From Bacteroidetes bacterium UBA6161 (lineage in GTDB: Bacteria > Bacteroidota > Bacteroidia > NS11-12g > UBA955), in NCBI GenBank assembly GCA_002422315.1, contig DIUJ01000076.1:1-8267 (forward strand): a stretch of DNA of 8,267 bases, written 5' to 3'. This document shows, one piece after another, positions 1-7,711 of this stretch (positions are counted from its first letter, which is position 1; each line of letters starts with the position of its first letter). Both the position numbers and the translations under genes were made by a program. The notes beneath the pieces were generated by a model. The model was not told where the DNA came from. It saw only the letters and a program-made list of their open reading frames with translations, and did not search any database.

Positions 1-73
1 CGCTTTTTTATGCGTTTTACTTTCCGAAAAAAAATCAAAGCTTACTTCATTTTAATTGAATTCGCAACATAGC

Positions 74-141
74 TTTCTTATATCCACCTGCGGGCGACTA
101 ATAAATTGGTTTAGTTAGTGGCGTCCGTAGGTAATAAGAAA
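74..141 (+). other. Long imperfect hairpin in the intergenic region
   Basis: Three nested stems can be paired by eye. The outer stem is 7 bp (74-80 with 135-141). After an asymmetric internal loop (81-85 / 133-134) comes an 11-bp stem in which ACCTGCGGGCG (86-96) pairs with CGTCCGTAGGT (122-132). After a GG bulge (120-121) there is a 6-bp stem (97-102 with 114-119) and an 11-nt loop. The three non-Watson-Crick pairs (90/128, 94/124, 102/114) are G-U in plus-strand RNA but would be A-C mismatches in minus-strand RNA, which favours a plus-strand transcript. No U-tract follows, so it is not a classical terminator. It could be the 3' structure of an upstream plus-strand gene, a small structured RNA, or a decayed palindromic element. 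The pairing is visible in the sequence; the function is unknown. Confidence 0.5.
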
Positions 142-158
142 ATTTATTCAACCAATTT
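103..158. repeat. 9-bp perfect inverted repeat overlapping the hairpin
   Basis: AAATTGGTT at 103-111 is the exact reverse complement of AACCAATTT at 150-158, separated by 38 bp. The left arm lies in the terminal loop and inner stem of the 74-141 hairpin. Pairing of these arms would therefore compete with the inner stem and force an alternative fold. A related ACCAATT also occurs at 194-200. The arms are AT-rich, so chance occurrence is quite possible. Confidence 0.3.
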
Positions 159-177
159 GCTACATAATCAAAACAAC

Positions 178-207
178 TTGCCTATGGAATAATACCAATT
201 AAATTTT
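178..207 (+). promoter_or_regulatory. Candidate Bacteroidota-type promoter for the susC-susD-peptidase operon
   Basis: A TTG at 178-180 is followed after 19 bp by TAAATTTT at 200-207. The usual Bacteroidota promoter has TTG near -33 and TAnnTTTG near -7, about 19-21 bp apart. The candidate fits the spacing and all of the -7 motif except its last base. It would place the transcript start near 213-215, leaving an untranslated leader of about 80 nt that begins at the 216-249 stem-loop. In such AT-rich DNA, weak matches arise by chance, so this is only a candidate. Confidence 0.35.
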
Positions 208-249
208 AAAAAAAAGACTTCCTACCTCGTCGCCAAACTCGTTAGGAAG
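208..249 (-). terminator. Stem-loop with terminator layout on the minus strand, or 5'-leader hairpin on the plus strand
   Basis: CTTCCTA (218-224) pairs with TAGGAAG (243-249) around an 18-nt loop; C225 and G241 could add a pair past a bulged base. The loop contains GC-rich bases and the 5-nt direct repeat CTCGT (226-230 and 238-242). Eight A residues lie at 208-215, so read on the minus strand the stem is followed by TC and then eight T residues, as in a Rho-independent terminator. No minus-strand gene to its right needs terminating, since a plus-strand operon starts at 292. It may instead be the first structure in the operon's mRNA leader, or a dispersed intergenic repeat. Confidence 0.45.
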
Positions 250-291
250 CCAGACAAACAAAACTAATGTTTCATTTAACTAATCAATTAT

Positions 292-3200
292 ATGAATAAA
301 TTTTTAATTTACCAAAGATGTAGGTATTTAAAGTACTTATGGCTAGTTGCTTTTATCTGCTTCACTTCACAAGCAAGTCCTTCCAAAGCAATACAGCAAC
401 CTCAACAAACTATTACAGGTATCGTAACTGATGAACAAGGTCCCTTATTTGGAGTAACCGTGCTCATCAAAGGCAAAGCCACCGGAACTCTTACTGATGA
501 CAACGGAAAATTTACGATTCAAGCTAATACAACTGATGTTTTAGTTTTTTCTTATATGGGCTATAAAACTGTTGAAATAGCAGTAAATAACCAAACGATA
601 ATTAATATACAATTAGAAGGAGATACCACCCAACTTAAAGAAGTTATAGTAAATGCAGGTTATTACTCCGTAAAAGATAAGGAACGCACGGGTAGCATAG
701 CCAGAATTACATCAAAAGATATTGAAAAGCAACCAGTCAGTAACCCTTTAGCTACCATGCAGGGTCGAATGGCAGGTGTAAGTATTGTGCAATCGACAGG
801 TGTTCCTGGAGGAGGGTTTGATATTCAAATCAGAGGAAAAAACAGTATTAGAACAGATGGGAATACTCCGTTATACATCGTAGACGGTATTCCTTTTGGA
901 ACTGAAAACCTAGGAAGCACTCTTTTATCTGCAAATATACTTCCGGGTAACGGATTAAGTCCATTGAACAGTATAAATCCTGCTGATATAGAAAGTATAG
1001 AGGTGTTGAAAGATGCTGATGCAACATCGATTTATGGTTCGCGAGGGGCTAACGGAGTAGTTTTGATTACTACCAAAAAGGGAAAAAAAGGAAAAACAAA
1101 TTTTAGCATAAACAGCTATACTGGTGCCGGAAGCATTACACGGAAACTCAAATTGATGAATACGGAGCAATACCTTATCATGAGAGAACAAGCTTTTGCG
1201 AATGATGGCTTTACGGAGTATCCTTTCTATGCATATGATGTAAATGGTACATGGGAACGAAATCGTTATACCGACTGGCAAGATGAGCTAATAGGAGGAA
1301 CAGCATATACAAACAGCATCCAGGCTACAGTATCAGGAGGCTCTGAAAGTACACGATTTTTGTTAAGCGGAACACATTACAAAGAAACAACAGTTTTTCC
1401 GGGAGATTTTGCATATAAAAAGGCAAGTGTCAATTTTAATGTCAACCACACCTCAACCGATAAAAAGTTTGAAATAACGCTTTCAGGCAATTATACTGTA
1501 GATAATAATAATTTACTGGGAACAGATATAACAAGAGAAGCCTACTCACTATCTCCTAATGCACCTGAAGTTTATAATTCGGAAGGTGAGTTAAATTGGG
1601 AAAACTCCACATGGAATAATCCTTTGCGGTTACTAGAAGAAAAGTATCTGACAAGAAATAACAATCTTATTGCTAACGGAATGTTACTTTATCGCCCGTT
1701 TAAAGGATGGGAAATAAAAGCAGGGTTAGGTTTTACAGACTCATCACTTAAGGAATCAAAGACTTCTCCACATACTATTTATGATCCGGCATATGGATTT
1801 GGTAGTGAAATATCTTCTTTATTGTTAAATGATGCTAGAGTACAATCTTGGAATTTTGAGCCCCAACTTTCTTTTAATCAAGAAGTTTTGGGAGGAAAAA
1901 TAAATGCCTTGGTAGGTGCTACATTTCAAAGTCGAAACCGAGAACAATTAGGACTTTATGCATTTGGGTTTTCTAATAATAATTTGATTAACAATATAAC
2001 CGCAGCATCAAACATATTTGCATTGGGCACTGATAATTCTCAGTACAGATATAGTGCCCTATTTGGACGTGTTAATTATTCTTATGAGGATAAATATTTT
2101 ATAAATCTTACAGGTCGTAGAGATGGTTCAAGCCGTTTTGGAACAGGGAAAAAATTTGCCAATTTTGGGGCTGTTGGAGCTGCGTGGTTATTCTCAAGAG
2201 AAAACTTTTTCGTTGAAAAAACACAATGGTTAAGTTTTGGGAAATTAAGAGGAAGTTATGGAATTACTGGAAGTGATCAAATTGGAGACTATCAATTTTT
2301 AAATACTTATAATTTATCAGGAATAAGTTACGATGGTATTATCGGATTAGAGCCGACCCGTTTATTCAATCCTGATTTTAGTTGGGAAACAAATAAAAAG
2401 ATAGAAGCAGCACTAGAATTAGGCTTTTTAAGGGACAAGCTATATTTAACTGTAGCTAATTATCGCAATCGTTCGTCCAATCAATTAGTTGGTATTCCTT
2501 TACCGGGAACTACAGGATTTTCTTCAATAACAGCTAATCTTGATGCAACAGTTCAAAATACAGGATGGGAATTTGAATTGCAAGGTAGAGCTATAAATAA
2601 TGATAATTTTAAATGGACAACTAGCTTAAATTTAACAATACCAAGGAATAAATTAATTTCTTTCCCAAACCTTGATGGTTCTACTTATGCCAATATGTAT
2701 GTGATAGGTCAGGCACTAGATATTCATAAGGTTTATCATTATACAGGCATGAACCCTGCTACAGGAATTTACGAATTTGAGGACTATGATGGTGATGGGC
2801 AGATAACGGCCGGAAATGATAGAGAGAAAGTAGTTCGAACCTCACCTGAGTACTTTGGAGGTCTTCAAAACAGTATTAGTTATAAAAAATGGAATTTAGA
2901 TTTTTTATTTCAATATGTTAAGCAATTGGGTAGCAATTACAATTATTTGGGAGTTTTGCCTGGAATTGCAAATAATTTACCAGCAGATTTCACAAATGCA
3001 TGGCAACAGGCAGGAGACAACAGTATAATCCAGCCCTATACCACTGGCTTAAATAGTGACGTAACAAATGCTTATTATAGATTTTTAAGTAGTGATGCAG
3101 CGTTTAGCGATGCTTCATTCATTAGGCTCAAGAACCTTTCTTTATCCTATACGCTTCCCATGATGTGGCCGGAATCAACAAGTTGTAGGATTTATTTTCA

Positions 3201-3315
3201 AGGACAAAATCTTTTAACAATAACCCGATTCAAAGGACCCGATCCTGAAAGTCAGTCAACAGGAAGGTTGCCTCCTTTGCGTATATTTTCTGTAGGTGTA
3301 GAATTGAATTTTTAA
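292..3315 (+). CDS. SusC/RagA-family TonB-linked outer membrane transporter
   Basis: This 1007-residue protein is the beta-barrel of a SusCD-type importer, which takes up oligomers through the outer membrane using TonB and the proton-motive force. Residues 1-28 are a signal peptide: basic R9, R11 and K14, a hydrophobic stretch at 15-24, and probable cleavage after SQA. Residues 41-112 form a carboxypeptidase-regulatory-like domain (TGIVTDEQGPLFGVTV onward). The LKEVIV segment at 115-120 leads into the plug domain, about 130-265. The SusC/RagA hallmark ADIESIEVLKDADATSIYGS lies at 231-250, followed by RGANGVVLITTKKGKKGK. The rest is barrel, ending in an aromatic-rich strand (VGVELNF). Residues 831-838 (DYDGDGQI) resemble a calcium-binding loop often seen in this family. 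There is no N-terminal STN domain, so direct signalling to an anti-sigma factor is not expected. The start is followed at once by the signal peptide; no Shine-Dalgarno sequence precedes it. The length is normal for the family. The substrate cannot be read from the sequence; the peptidase two genes downstream suggests peptides. Confidence 0.95.
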   Translation: MNKFLIYQRCRYLKYLWLVAFICFTSQASPSKAIQQPQQTITGIVTDEQGPLFGVTVLIKGKATGTLTDDNGKFTIQANTTDVLVFSYMGYKTVEIAVNNQTIINIQLEGDTTQLKEVIVNAGYYSVKDKERTGSIARITSKDIEKQPVSNPLATMQGRMAGVSIVQSTGVPGGGFDIQIRGKNSIRTDGNTPLYIVDGIPFGTENLGSTLLSANILPGNGLSPLNSINPADIESIEVLKDADATSIYGSRGANGVVLITTKKGKKGKTNFSINSYTGAGSITRKLKLMNTEQYLIMREQAFANDGFTEYPFYAYDVNGTWERNRYTDWQDELIGGTAYTNSIQATVSGGSESTRFLLSGTHYKETTVFPGDFAYKKASVNFNVNHTSTDKKFEITLSGNYTVDNNNLLGTDITREAYSLSPNAPEVYNSEGELNWENSTWNNPLRLLEEKYLTRNNNLIANGMLLYRPFKGWEIKAGLGFTDSSLKESKTSPHTIYDPAYGFGSEISSLLLNDARVQSWNFEPQLSFNQEVLGGKINALVGATFQSRNREQLGLYAFGFSNNNLINNITAASNIFALGTDNSQYRYSALFGRVNYSYEDKYFINLTGRRDGSSRFGTGKKFANFGAVGAAWLFSRENFFVEKTQWLSFGKLRGSYGITGSDQIGDYQFLNTYNLSGISYDGIIGLEPTRLFNPDFSWETNKKIEAALELGFLRDKLYLTVANYRNRSSNQLVGIPLPGTTGFSSITANLDATVQNTGWEFELQGRAINNDNFKWTTSLNLTIPRNKLISFPNLDGSTYANMYVIGQALDIHKVYHYTGMNPATGIYEFEDYDGDGQITAGNDREKVVRTSPEYFGGLQNSISYKKWNLDFLFQYVKQLGSNYNYLGVLPGIANNLPADFTNAWQQAGDNSIIQPYTTGLNSDVTNAYYRFLSSDAAFSDASFIRLKNLSLSYTLPMMWPESTSCRIYFQGQNLLTITRFKGPDPESQSTGRLPPLRIFSVGVELNF

Positions 3316-3331
3316 CCATATAAACTAAATT

Positions 3332-4732
3332 ATGAAAAATTATATAACACAAATAAATGGTAATAAGTATAGATGTTTTATAGGCTTATTATCAATATTA
3401 ATACTTTCATTAAGTTGCGAAAGTTTTGTTGAAGTGGATCTTCCTGATTCACAACTTACAGGAGAGACTGTTTTTAATGATTTAGGAACAGCAGAAGCTG
3501 CCGTAACGAGTATATATAGCAAATTATCCAATAATGTCTTGGTTTGTGGTAATTCAAAAGGATTATCAGTATTACTTGGTAGTTATGCAGACGAATTGCA
3601 GACGTATAATACTGGTCTTTTAGAGTTTCAGTTTTTCCAAAATAATCTTATTTCTACGAATACAGATGTTTCTGCACTATGGAATGGGAGTTATAATTTG
3701 ATTTATGCTGCTAATGCAGTGATAGAAGGTCTTGAAAATTCAACAGCAATCGCACAAAGTGATAAAGACCGTCTTATGGGTGAAGTTCTATTTTTGAGAG
3801 CATACATACATTTTCATCTTTTGAATTTATTTGGTGAAATACCCTATATTATAACAACCAATTACACAATAAATGCTAGTATAGCAAAATTGCCTGAAGC
3901 ACAGGTATATGAACTGATAGTAAATGATTTAGTTACCGCAATGTTATTTCTTTCAACGGTAAGTGAACACCCATTAAAGGCTCGTGCGGGTATCACCGCT
4001 GCAAAAACGTTATTGGCAAGAGTACAATTATATAGTAACAACTGGTCAGCAGCAGCAAATGAGACAGATTCGATAATTAATTCGGGAAATTTAACATGGG
4101 TAGATTTACTTGATGATGTATTTCTTAAGAATAGTACTGGTACGATATGGCAACTTATGCCTGCTCAGGAAGGACTTCCGACCCTAGATGGCCAAAGTTT
4201 TATTTTCACAGTAGGGCCTCCACCAAATCGAGCATTATCTGAAAACCAGATTGCTGCTTTTGAAACAGGGGACTTAAGAAAGGTCAGTTGGGTAGGAAGT
4301 ATTTCAGAAAGTGGTCAAATATGGCACTATCCTTTTAAATATAAACAATTTGTAACTGAAGATTCATCAAATGAATATTCAATTCTATTTCGATTAGAGG
4401 AGTTGTATCTGATTAGAGCAGAAGCTCGTGTACATTTGGGTGATTTGGAAGGAGCCAAAAACGACATCAACAAAATTCGTAATAGAGCTTCATTACCAGA
4501 CACTTTAGCAGAAACATCAGACCAACTTTTGACAGCAATTATTCAAGAGCGTCGAGTAGAGTTTTTTACTGAGTTAGGTCATCGTTTTTTTGATTTAAAA
4601 CGAACAGGGTTAATAAATTCTATGTTATCTTCCGTCAAACTCGGATGGAATTCAACGGATGTTCTTTGGCCAATACCTGAATCGGAATTATTGCTTAATC
4701 CCAATTTATTACCTCAGAATACTGGGTATTAA
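3332..4732 (+). CDS. SusD/RagB-family substrate-binding outer membrane lipoprotein
   Basis: This 466-residue surface lipoprotein forms the lid of the SusC barrel and captures substrate. A hydrophobic signal (residues 16-28) ends at Cys29 in LSLSC, followed by acidic residues (ESFVEVD) as in Bacteroidota lipoproteins. The N-terminal family signature runs from about 36 (DLPDSQLTGETVF) into the AEAAVTSIY helix. The C-terminal SusD signatures are clear: a helical segment at 354-388 containing RLEELYLIRAEARVHLGD and the IRNRA motif, ERRVEF at 406-411, RFFDLKRTG at 418-426, and the closing LWPIPESELLLNPNL, which ends in QNTGY. The gene starts 16 bp after the transporter stop, so the two are co-transcribed, as in nearly all SusC/SusD pairs. 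The length is towards the short end for the family. No carbohydrate-specific features can be read, and the operon holds no glycan-active enzyme. Confidence 0.94.
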   Translation: MKNYITQINGNKYRCFIGLLSILILSLSCESFVEVDLPDSQLTGETVFNDLGTAEAAVTSIYSKLSNNVLVCGNSKGLSVLLGSYADELQTYNTGLLEFQFFQNNLISTNTDVSALWNGSYNLIYAANAVIEGLENSTAIAQSDKDRLMGEVLFLRAYIHFHLLNLFGEIPYIITTNYTINASIAKLPEAQVYELIVNDLVTAMLFLSTVSEHPLKARAGITAAKTLLARVQLYSNNWSAAANETDSIINSGNLTWVDLLDDVFLKNSTGTIWQLMPAQEGLPTLDGQSFIFTVGPPPNRALSENQIAAFETGDLRKVSWVGSISESGQIWHYPFKYKQFVTEDSSNEYSILFRLEELYLIRAEARVHLGDLEGAKNDINKIRNRASLPDTLAETSDQLLTAIIQERRVEFFTELGHRFFDLKRTGLINSMLSSVKLGWNSTDVLWPIPESELLLNPNLLPQNTGY

Positions 4733-4758
4733 ATTCAATAATTAAAAATTTAAACTTA

Positions 4759-7338
4759 ATGAAAAACATTAATTCTGAAATAAGTTTTTGGCTTTTGATT
4801 TGTGTAATTTTCTATAGTCATTTTTGCCAATCTCAGCAAAAGAGAGATTTAACTCAAGAAGATTATAAATTATGGAATACACTACAAGTAGGCGTAATGT
4901 CAAATGATGGTATATGGGCCTCTTTCTCAAAAATGCATGAGAGCAACAGGGATACTTTGTTTTTAAAAAATACGAATACTGATTTTCAATACGTTTTTCC
5001 ATCGGGATATGATGGTAAAATAACACCAAAAGGTGACTTATTTGCCTATTTAAAAACAGACACTTTGTATGTTTTGGAAACAGCTACAGGAAAGCAAAGT
5101 AAATACCCAAATGTAAAACAATTTGAGTTTACAAAAGATGGCGAGTATCTTATTTATCTTTTGAATCTATTGAACTCAAACACATTAGCAATTAAAAATG
5201 TTAAAACTGAAAATACCCAAGAATTTCAGAATATAAAAGAATATAGTATAAATCCGCAAAAGAAGTATATAGCTATAATTCAAAATGATAAAGAAGTTTC
5301 TACAGTCAAATTAATAAGTCTATTGGCTACAAAGAGATTAGCTACGTTTTCAGAGAGTAAGAGTTCTAATTATCAGCGTTTGACGTGGAACGCCACAGGG
5401 AAATCTCTAGCTTATTATAGTTTACATAAAAATGAGAATAACTGTGAGGTTGTTTTTATTGCAGAAATTGAAAATTCATCAAATACAGTTTCGCTTGATT
5501 CTTCAAAAATGAAAGGATTCCATGTAGATAGAAATCTTATTAATTCTAAATTGTATATTTCAAATAAAGGTGATAAACTTTTTTTTGATACAGTAAATGA
5601 GGTAAATATCAAGGAAGAGATTACAAATGTAAAGGTATGGAAATCCTCAGATAAGCAAGTGCCTCCAAAGAACCCTTTTAATTATTTTCACTGGTATGTA
5701 TGGTTACCACTGCAAAATGAGATTCATGCAATTGAAAGCGATATGCTTATTGTATGTGCTTTAACTGATAATGAGGAGAAAGCTTTGTTACTAGATAATT
5801 ATACTTATTTACCCTTGTATGAGTATGATGCTAGGTATAGTGATGTTTATTTAATGAATCTTACTACAGGAAAAAAGAAGAAGATAATTGAAAAACAACT
5901 AATTGCACATAGCCATCTTGTCACAGCTCCTGACAAACAATATGTAGCTTATTTTAAAGATAAAAACTGGTGGGTCTACAATATTAAAACTGATTCACAT
6001 ACTTGCGTTACAAAACATTTAAATGCTATTTTTAATAAATCGAAGAGTGATCGCTTGGATGCTAATCAAAATTACGGTTTTGGTGGTTGGACTTCTAAAG
6101 GACAGCTACTTCTTTATGATGAATTTGATATATGGTTAATCTCGCCTGATGGTAAGAGTAAACTAAGAATGACTAACGGAGCTTCTACAGGCACTAAACA
6201 TCGTATTAATAAGCATTTAAATAAATCTATTAGAGATAGTTTCTTCGGATTTGTTGCAGTTACTTATGATCTGTCAGAAGGATTGCTTATTCAAACGGTT
6301 GACACAGAAAAATTGAGTGAGGGTTTTGGTATTTGGGATGTAAAGAATGGGTTTCAGGAAATTGTTCACCGTGAAAATAAAATACTTTTTGTAAAAGAAG
6401 CTGAAAAAAAACAGCTTTTTCAGTTTTTGGAAAGCTCATTCGATATTTCTCCAAGGCTTATGTGCATTTCTAAAGAAGGTCAACAAAAGCAAATAGCCCA
6501 GTCCAATGAGCAACAAAAAAAGTTCCATTTTGGAAAGTCCAAGTTGATTCATTATGAAGGACCCAAAGGAGAAAAATTGAAAGGGGTATTATTTTATCCT
6601 GCAAATTATGATTCAAATAAAAAATATCCCATGATAGTGTCTATTTATGAGAATATGTCAAATTCGTTACATGAATATGTTCCTCCTTCAATGGAAAATT
6701 TCGCAGGTTTTAATATAACGAATTTTACAGCAGAAGGTTATTTCGTACTATTACCTGATATAGCTTACACTTTAAATAAACCTGGAAATTCAGCCTTGAA
6801 ATGTGTTTTGTCTGCTATTGATCAAGTAGTAAAAATTTGCTCAATTGATGAAGCCAATATGGGGCTGATAGGACATTCATTTGGTGGATTTGAGACAGCA
6901 TATATTATTAGCCAGACCGATAGGTTTAAAACTGCTGTTGCAGGAGGAGGGGTAACAGATTTGTTAAGCTTTTACCTTGAAGTTGATTCTTCTAATCTTT
7001 CAAATATGGAGCGTTTTGAAAGCGAACAGTTCAGGAATAAAATTCCATTTACAGAAAAAGATTTTTTAATAGAATCACCACTAATGAATGTAAGAACAAT
7101 AAATACGCCAGTATTACTGTGGACTGGAGCTAATGATAAGAGCGTTAATCCATCCCATAGTATGAAAATGAATGCAGCATTATGGAGACTAAAGAAAAAA
7201 AGTACTCTTTTAATCTATCCAAATGAAGGACATGTACTTATAAATCCATTGAATCAACGAGATATAACTTTTAAAACAATGAGTTGGTTTGACAATTATC
7301 TTAAAGATTTACCAAAAAAAGATTGGATGAATGATTAA
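4759..7338 (+). CDS. Exported S9-family (prolyl oligopeptidase-like) serine peptidase
   Basis: This 859-residue protein has an N-terminal signal sequence (hydrophobic residues 10-22, cleavage probably near QSQQ at 24-27). A long beta-rich region, about 30-590, is consistent with the S9 beta-propeller (for example TPKGDLFAYLKTDTLYVLE and SRKLRMTN-like strands). A C-terminal alpha/beta-hydrolase domain spans roughly 600-850. The catalytic triad can be placed: Ser707 in GHSFGG (705-710), Asp793 in WTGANDKS, and His825 in PNEGHV. The family usually cleaves oligopeptides, often after proline, but specificity cannot be judged here, and no dipeptidyl-peptidase Glu-Glu motif was identified. It resembles the large Bacteroidota subgroup with a YEnmS-type loop (here YENMSNSL) after the first hydrolase strand, rather than the roughly 700-residue cytosolic enzymes. 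It starts 26 bp after the SusD gene and is the last gene before a strong terminator. Periplasmic processing of peptides imported by the upstream SusCD pair is inferred from this position. Confidence 0.9.
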   Translation: MKNINSEISFWLLICVIFYSHFCQSQQKRDLTQEDYKLWNTLQVGVMSNDGIWASFSKMHESNRDTLFLKNTNTDFQYVFPSGYDGKITPKGDLFAYLKTDTLYVLETATGKQSKYPNVKQFEFTKDGEYLIYLLNLLNSNTLAIKNVKTENTQEFQNIKEYSINPQKKYIAIIQNDKEVSTVKLISLLATKRLATFSESKSSNYQRLTWNATGKSLAYYSLHKNENNCEVVFIAEIENSSNTVSLDSSKMKGFHVDRNLINSKLYISNKGDKLFFDTVNEVNIKEEITNVKVWKSSDKQVPPKNPFNYFHWYVWLPLQNEIHAIESDMLIVCALTDNEEKALLLDNYTYLPLYEYDARYSDVYLMNLTTGKKKKIIEKQLIAHSHLVTAPDKQYVAYFKDKNWWVYNIKTDSHTCVTKHLNAIFNKSKSDRLDANQNYGFGGWTSKGQLLLYDEFDIWLISPDGKSKLRMTNGASTGTKHRINKHLNKSIRDSFFGFVAVTYDLSEGLLIQTVDTEKLSEGFGIWDVKNGFQEIVHRENKILFVKEAEKKQLFQFLESSFDISPRLMCISKEGQQKQIAQSNEQQKKFHFGKSKLIHYEGPKGEKLKGVLFYPANYDSNKKYPMIVSIYENMSNSLHEYVPPSMENFAGFNITNFTAEGYFVLLPDIAYTLNKPGNSALKCVLSAIDQVVKICSIDEANMGLIGHSFGGFETAYIISQTDRFKTAVAGGGVTDLLSFYLEVDSSNLSNMERFESEQFRNKIPFTEKDFLIESPLMNVRTINTPVLLWTGANDKSVNPSHSMKMNAALWRLKKKSTLLIYPNEGHVLINPLNQRDITFKTMSWFDNYLKDLPKKDWMND

Positions 7339-7344
7339 TATGTA

Positions 7345-7372
7345 AAAAAGGTGTTATGAAGAACACCTTTTT
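7345..7372. terminator. Bidirectional Rho-independent terminator between convergent operons
   Basis: An 11-bp perfect stem pairs 7345-7355 (AAAAAGGTGTT) with 7362-7372 (AACACCTTTTT) around the 6-nt loop ATGAAG. The A/T flanks give a U-tract in either direction. It begins 7 bp after the stop codon of the S9 peptidase and 13 bp beyond the stop of the minus-strand small protein gene at 7385-7666, so it can end both convergent transcripts. Confidence 0.85.
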
Positions 7373-7384
7373 ATATTTACATTA

Positions 7385-7666
7385 TTAAAACGGTCTGTAA
7401 AGAATTTTGTTACATACCATGATTTGTGGATTTGTTTTTCCAAGAGCCTGATATGTTATTCCATTGTATATTGCTGTACAAACAAAAGGTGTAGGTGTTG
7501 TATCACATTGGACTTTAATAGCACATGGATCTCCGGGTAAATTAATCCATCCTATTTCAGGAGCTAACATTTTTTTATTTTCAGTACTTTTAAATGCAAA
7601 TGCACTAAATACCGCTACCAGTATTACAAAACTTGGTAATACTATTTTTAGAATTTTTGTTTTCAT
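7385..7666 (-). CDS. Small exported four-cysteine protein, DUF6520-like (copy A)
   Basis: This 93-residue protein has a clear signal peptide: MKTKILK, a hydrophobic core at 8-25, and probable cleavage after AFA near residue 24. The predicted mature part is about 69 residues with four cysteines (C48, C54, C63, C85) and the conserved segments GWINLPG (39-45), PFVCTAI (60-66) and CNKILYR (85-91). Four cysteines in an exported protein suggest two disulphides. Overall form and the closing GKxNP...C.K.LYR pattern match my recollection of DUF6520 of flavobacteria and relatives, whose function is unknown. It aligns without gaps to copy B at 7752-8033, with 62 of 93 residues identical by hand count. 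It lies 85 bp downstream of copy B on the same strand and ends just before the shared terminator. The start codon follows AACATT with no Shine-Dalgarno sequence. A proteobacterial-style function should not be assumed. Confidence 0.85.
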   Translation of the reverse strand: MKTKILKIVLPSFVILVAVFSAFAFKSTENKKMLAPEIGWINLPGDPCAIKVQCDTTPTPFVCTAIYNGITYQALGKTNPQIMVCNKILYRPF

Positions 7667-7711
7667 AATGTTAAGTTTATTGATTTAATTATAGTAAATA
7701 ATTAACCAAAC

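Noticed and set aside
2..55. Possible C-terminal tail of an upstream plus-strand gene, ending at TAA 53-55
   Set aside because: Only 17 codons are visible (ending KSKLTSF), with no recognisable motif. In AT-rich DNA a short open stretch like this is not evidence of a gene.
103..158. Invertible promoter flanked by inverted repeats, as in Bacteroides phase-variable loci
   Set aside because: The arms are only 9 bp and AT-rich, the enclosed 38 bp contains no convincing promoter, the best promoter candidate lies outside it, and no recombinase gene is in the window.
208..215. A8 tract as a phase-variation slippage site
   Set aside because: The tract is outside coding sequence and short, runs of this length are common in this AT-rich DNA, and it is better explained as the tail of the minus-strand stem-loop.
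955..1281. Minus-strand open frame inside the SusC gene (108 codons)
   Set aside because: It is antisense to the well-supported plug and early barrel region of the transporter. The translation shows no family features, and the frame is a by-product of AT-rich coding sequence.
4769..5612. Minus-strand open frames within the peptidase gene
   Set aside because: They lie antisense to a continuous 859-codon gene with an intact catalytic triad and show no protein-like features.
7464..7688. Plus-strand open frame across copy A (74 codons)
   Set aside because: It overlaps copy A antisense. Copy A has a signal peptide and a conserved paralogue, while this frame has no recognisable features.
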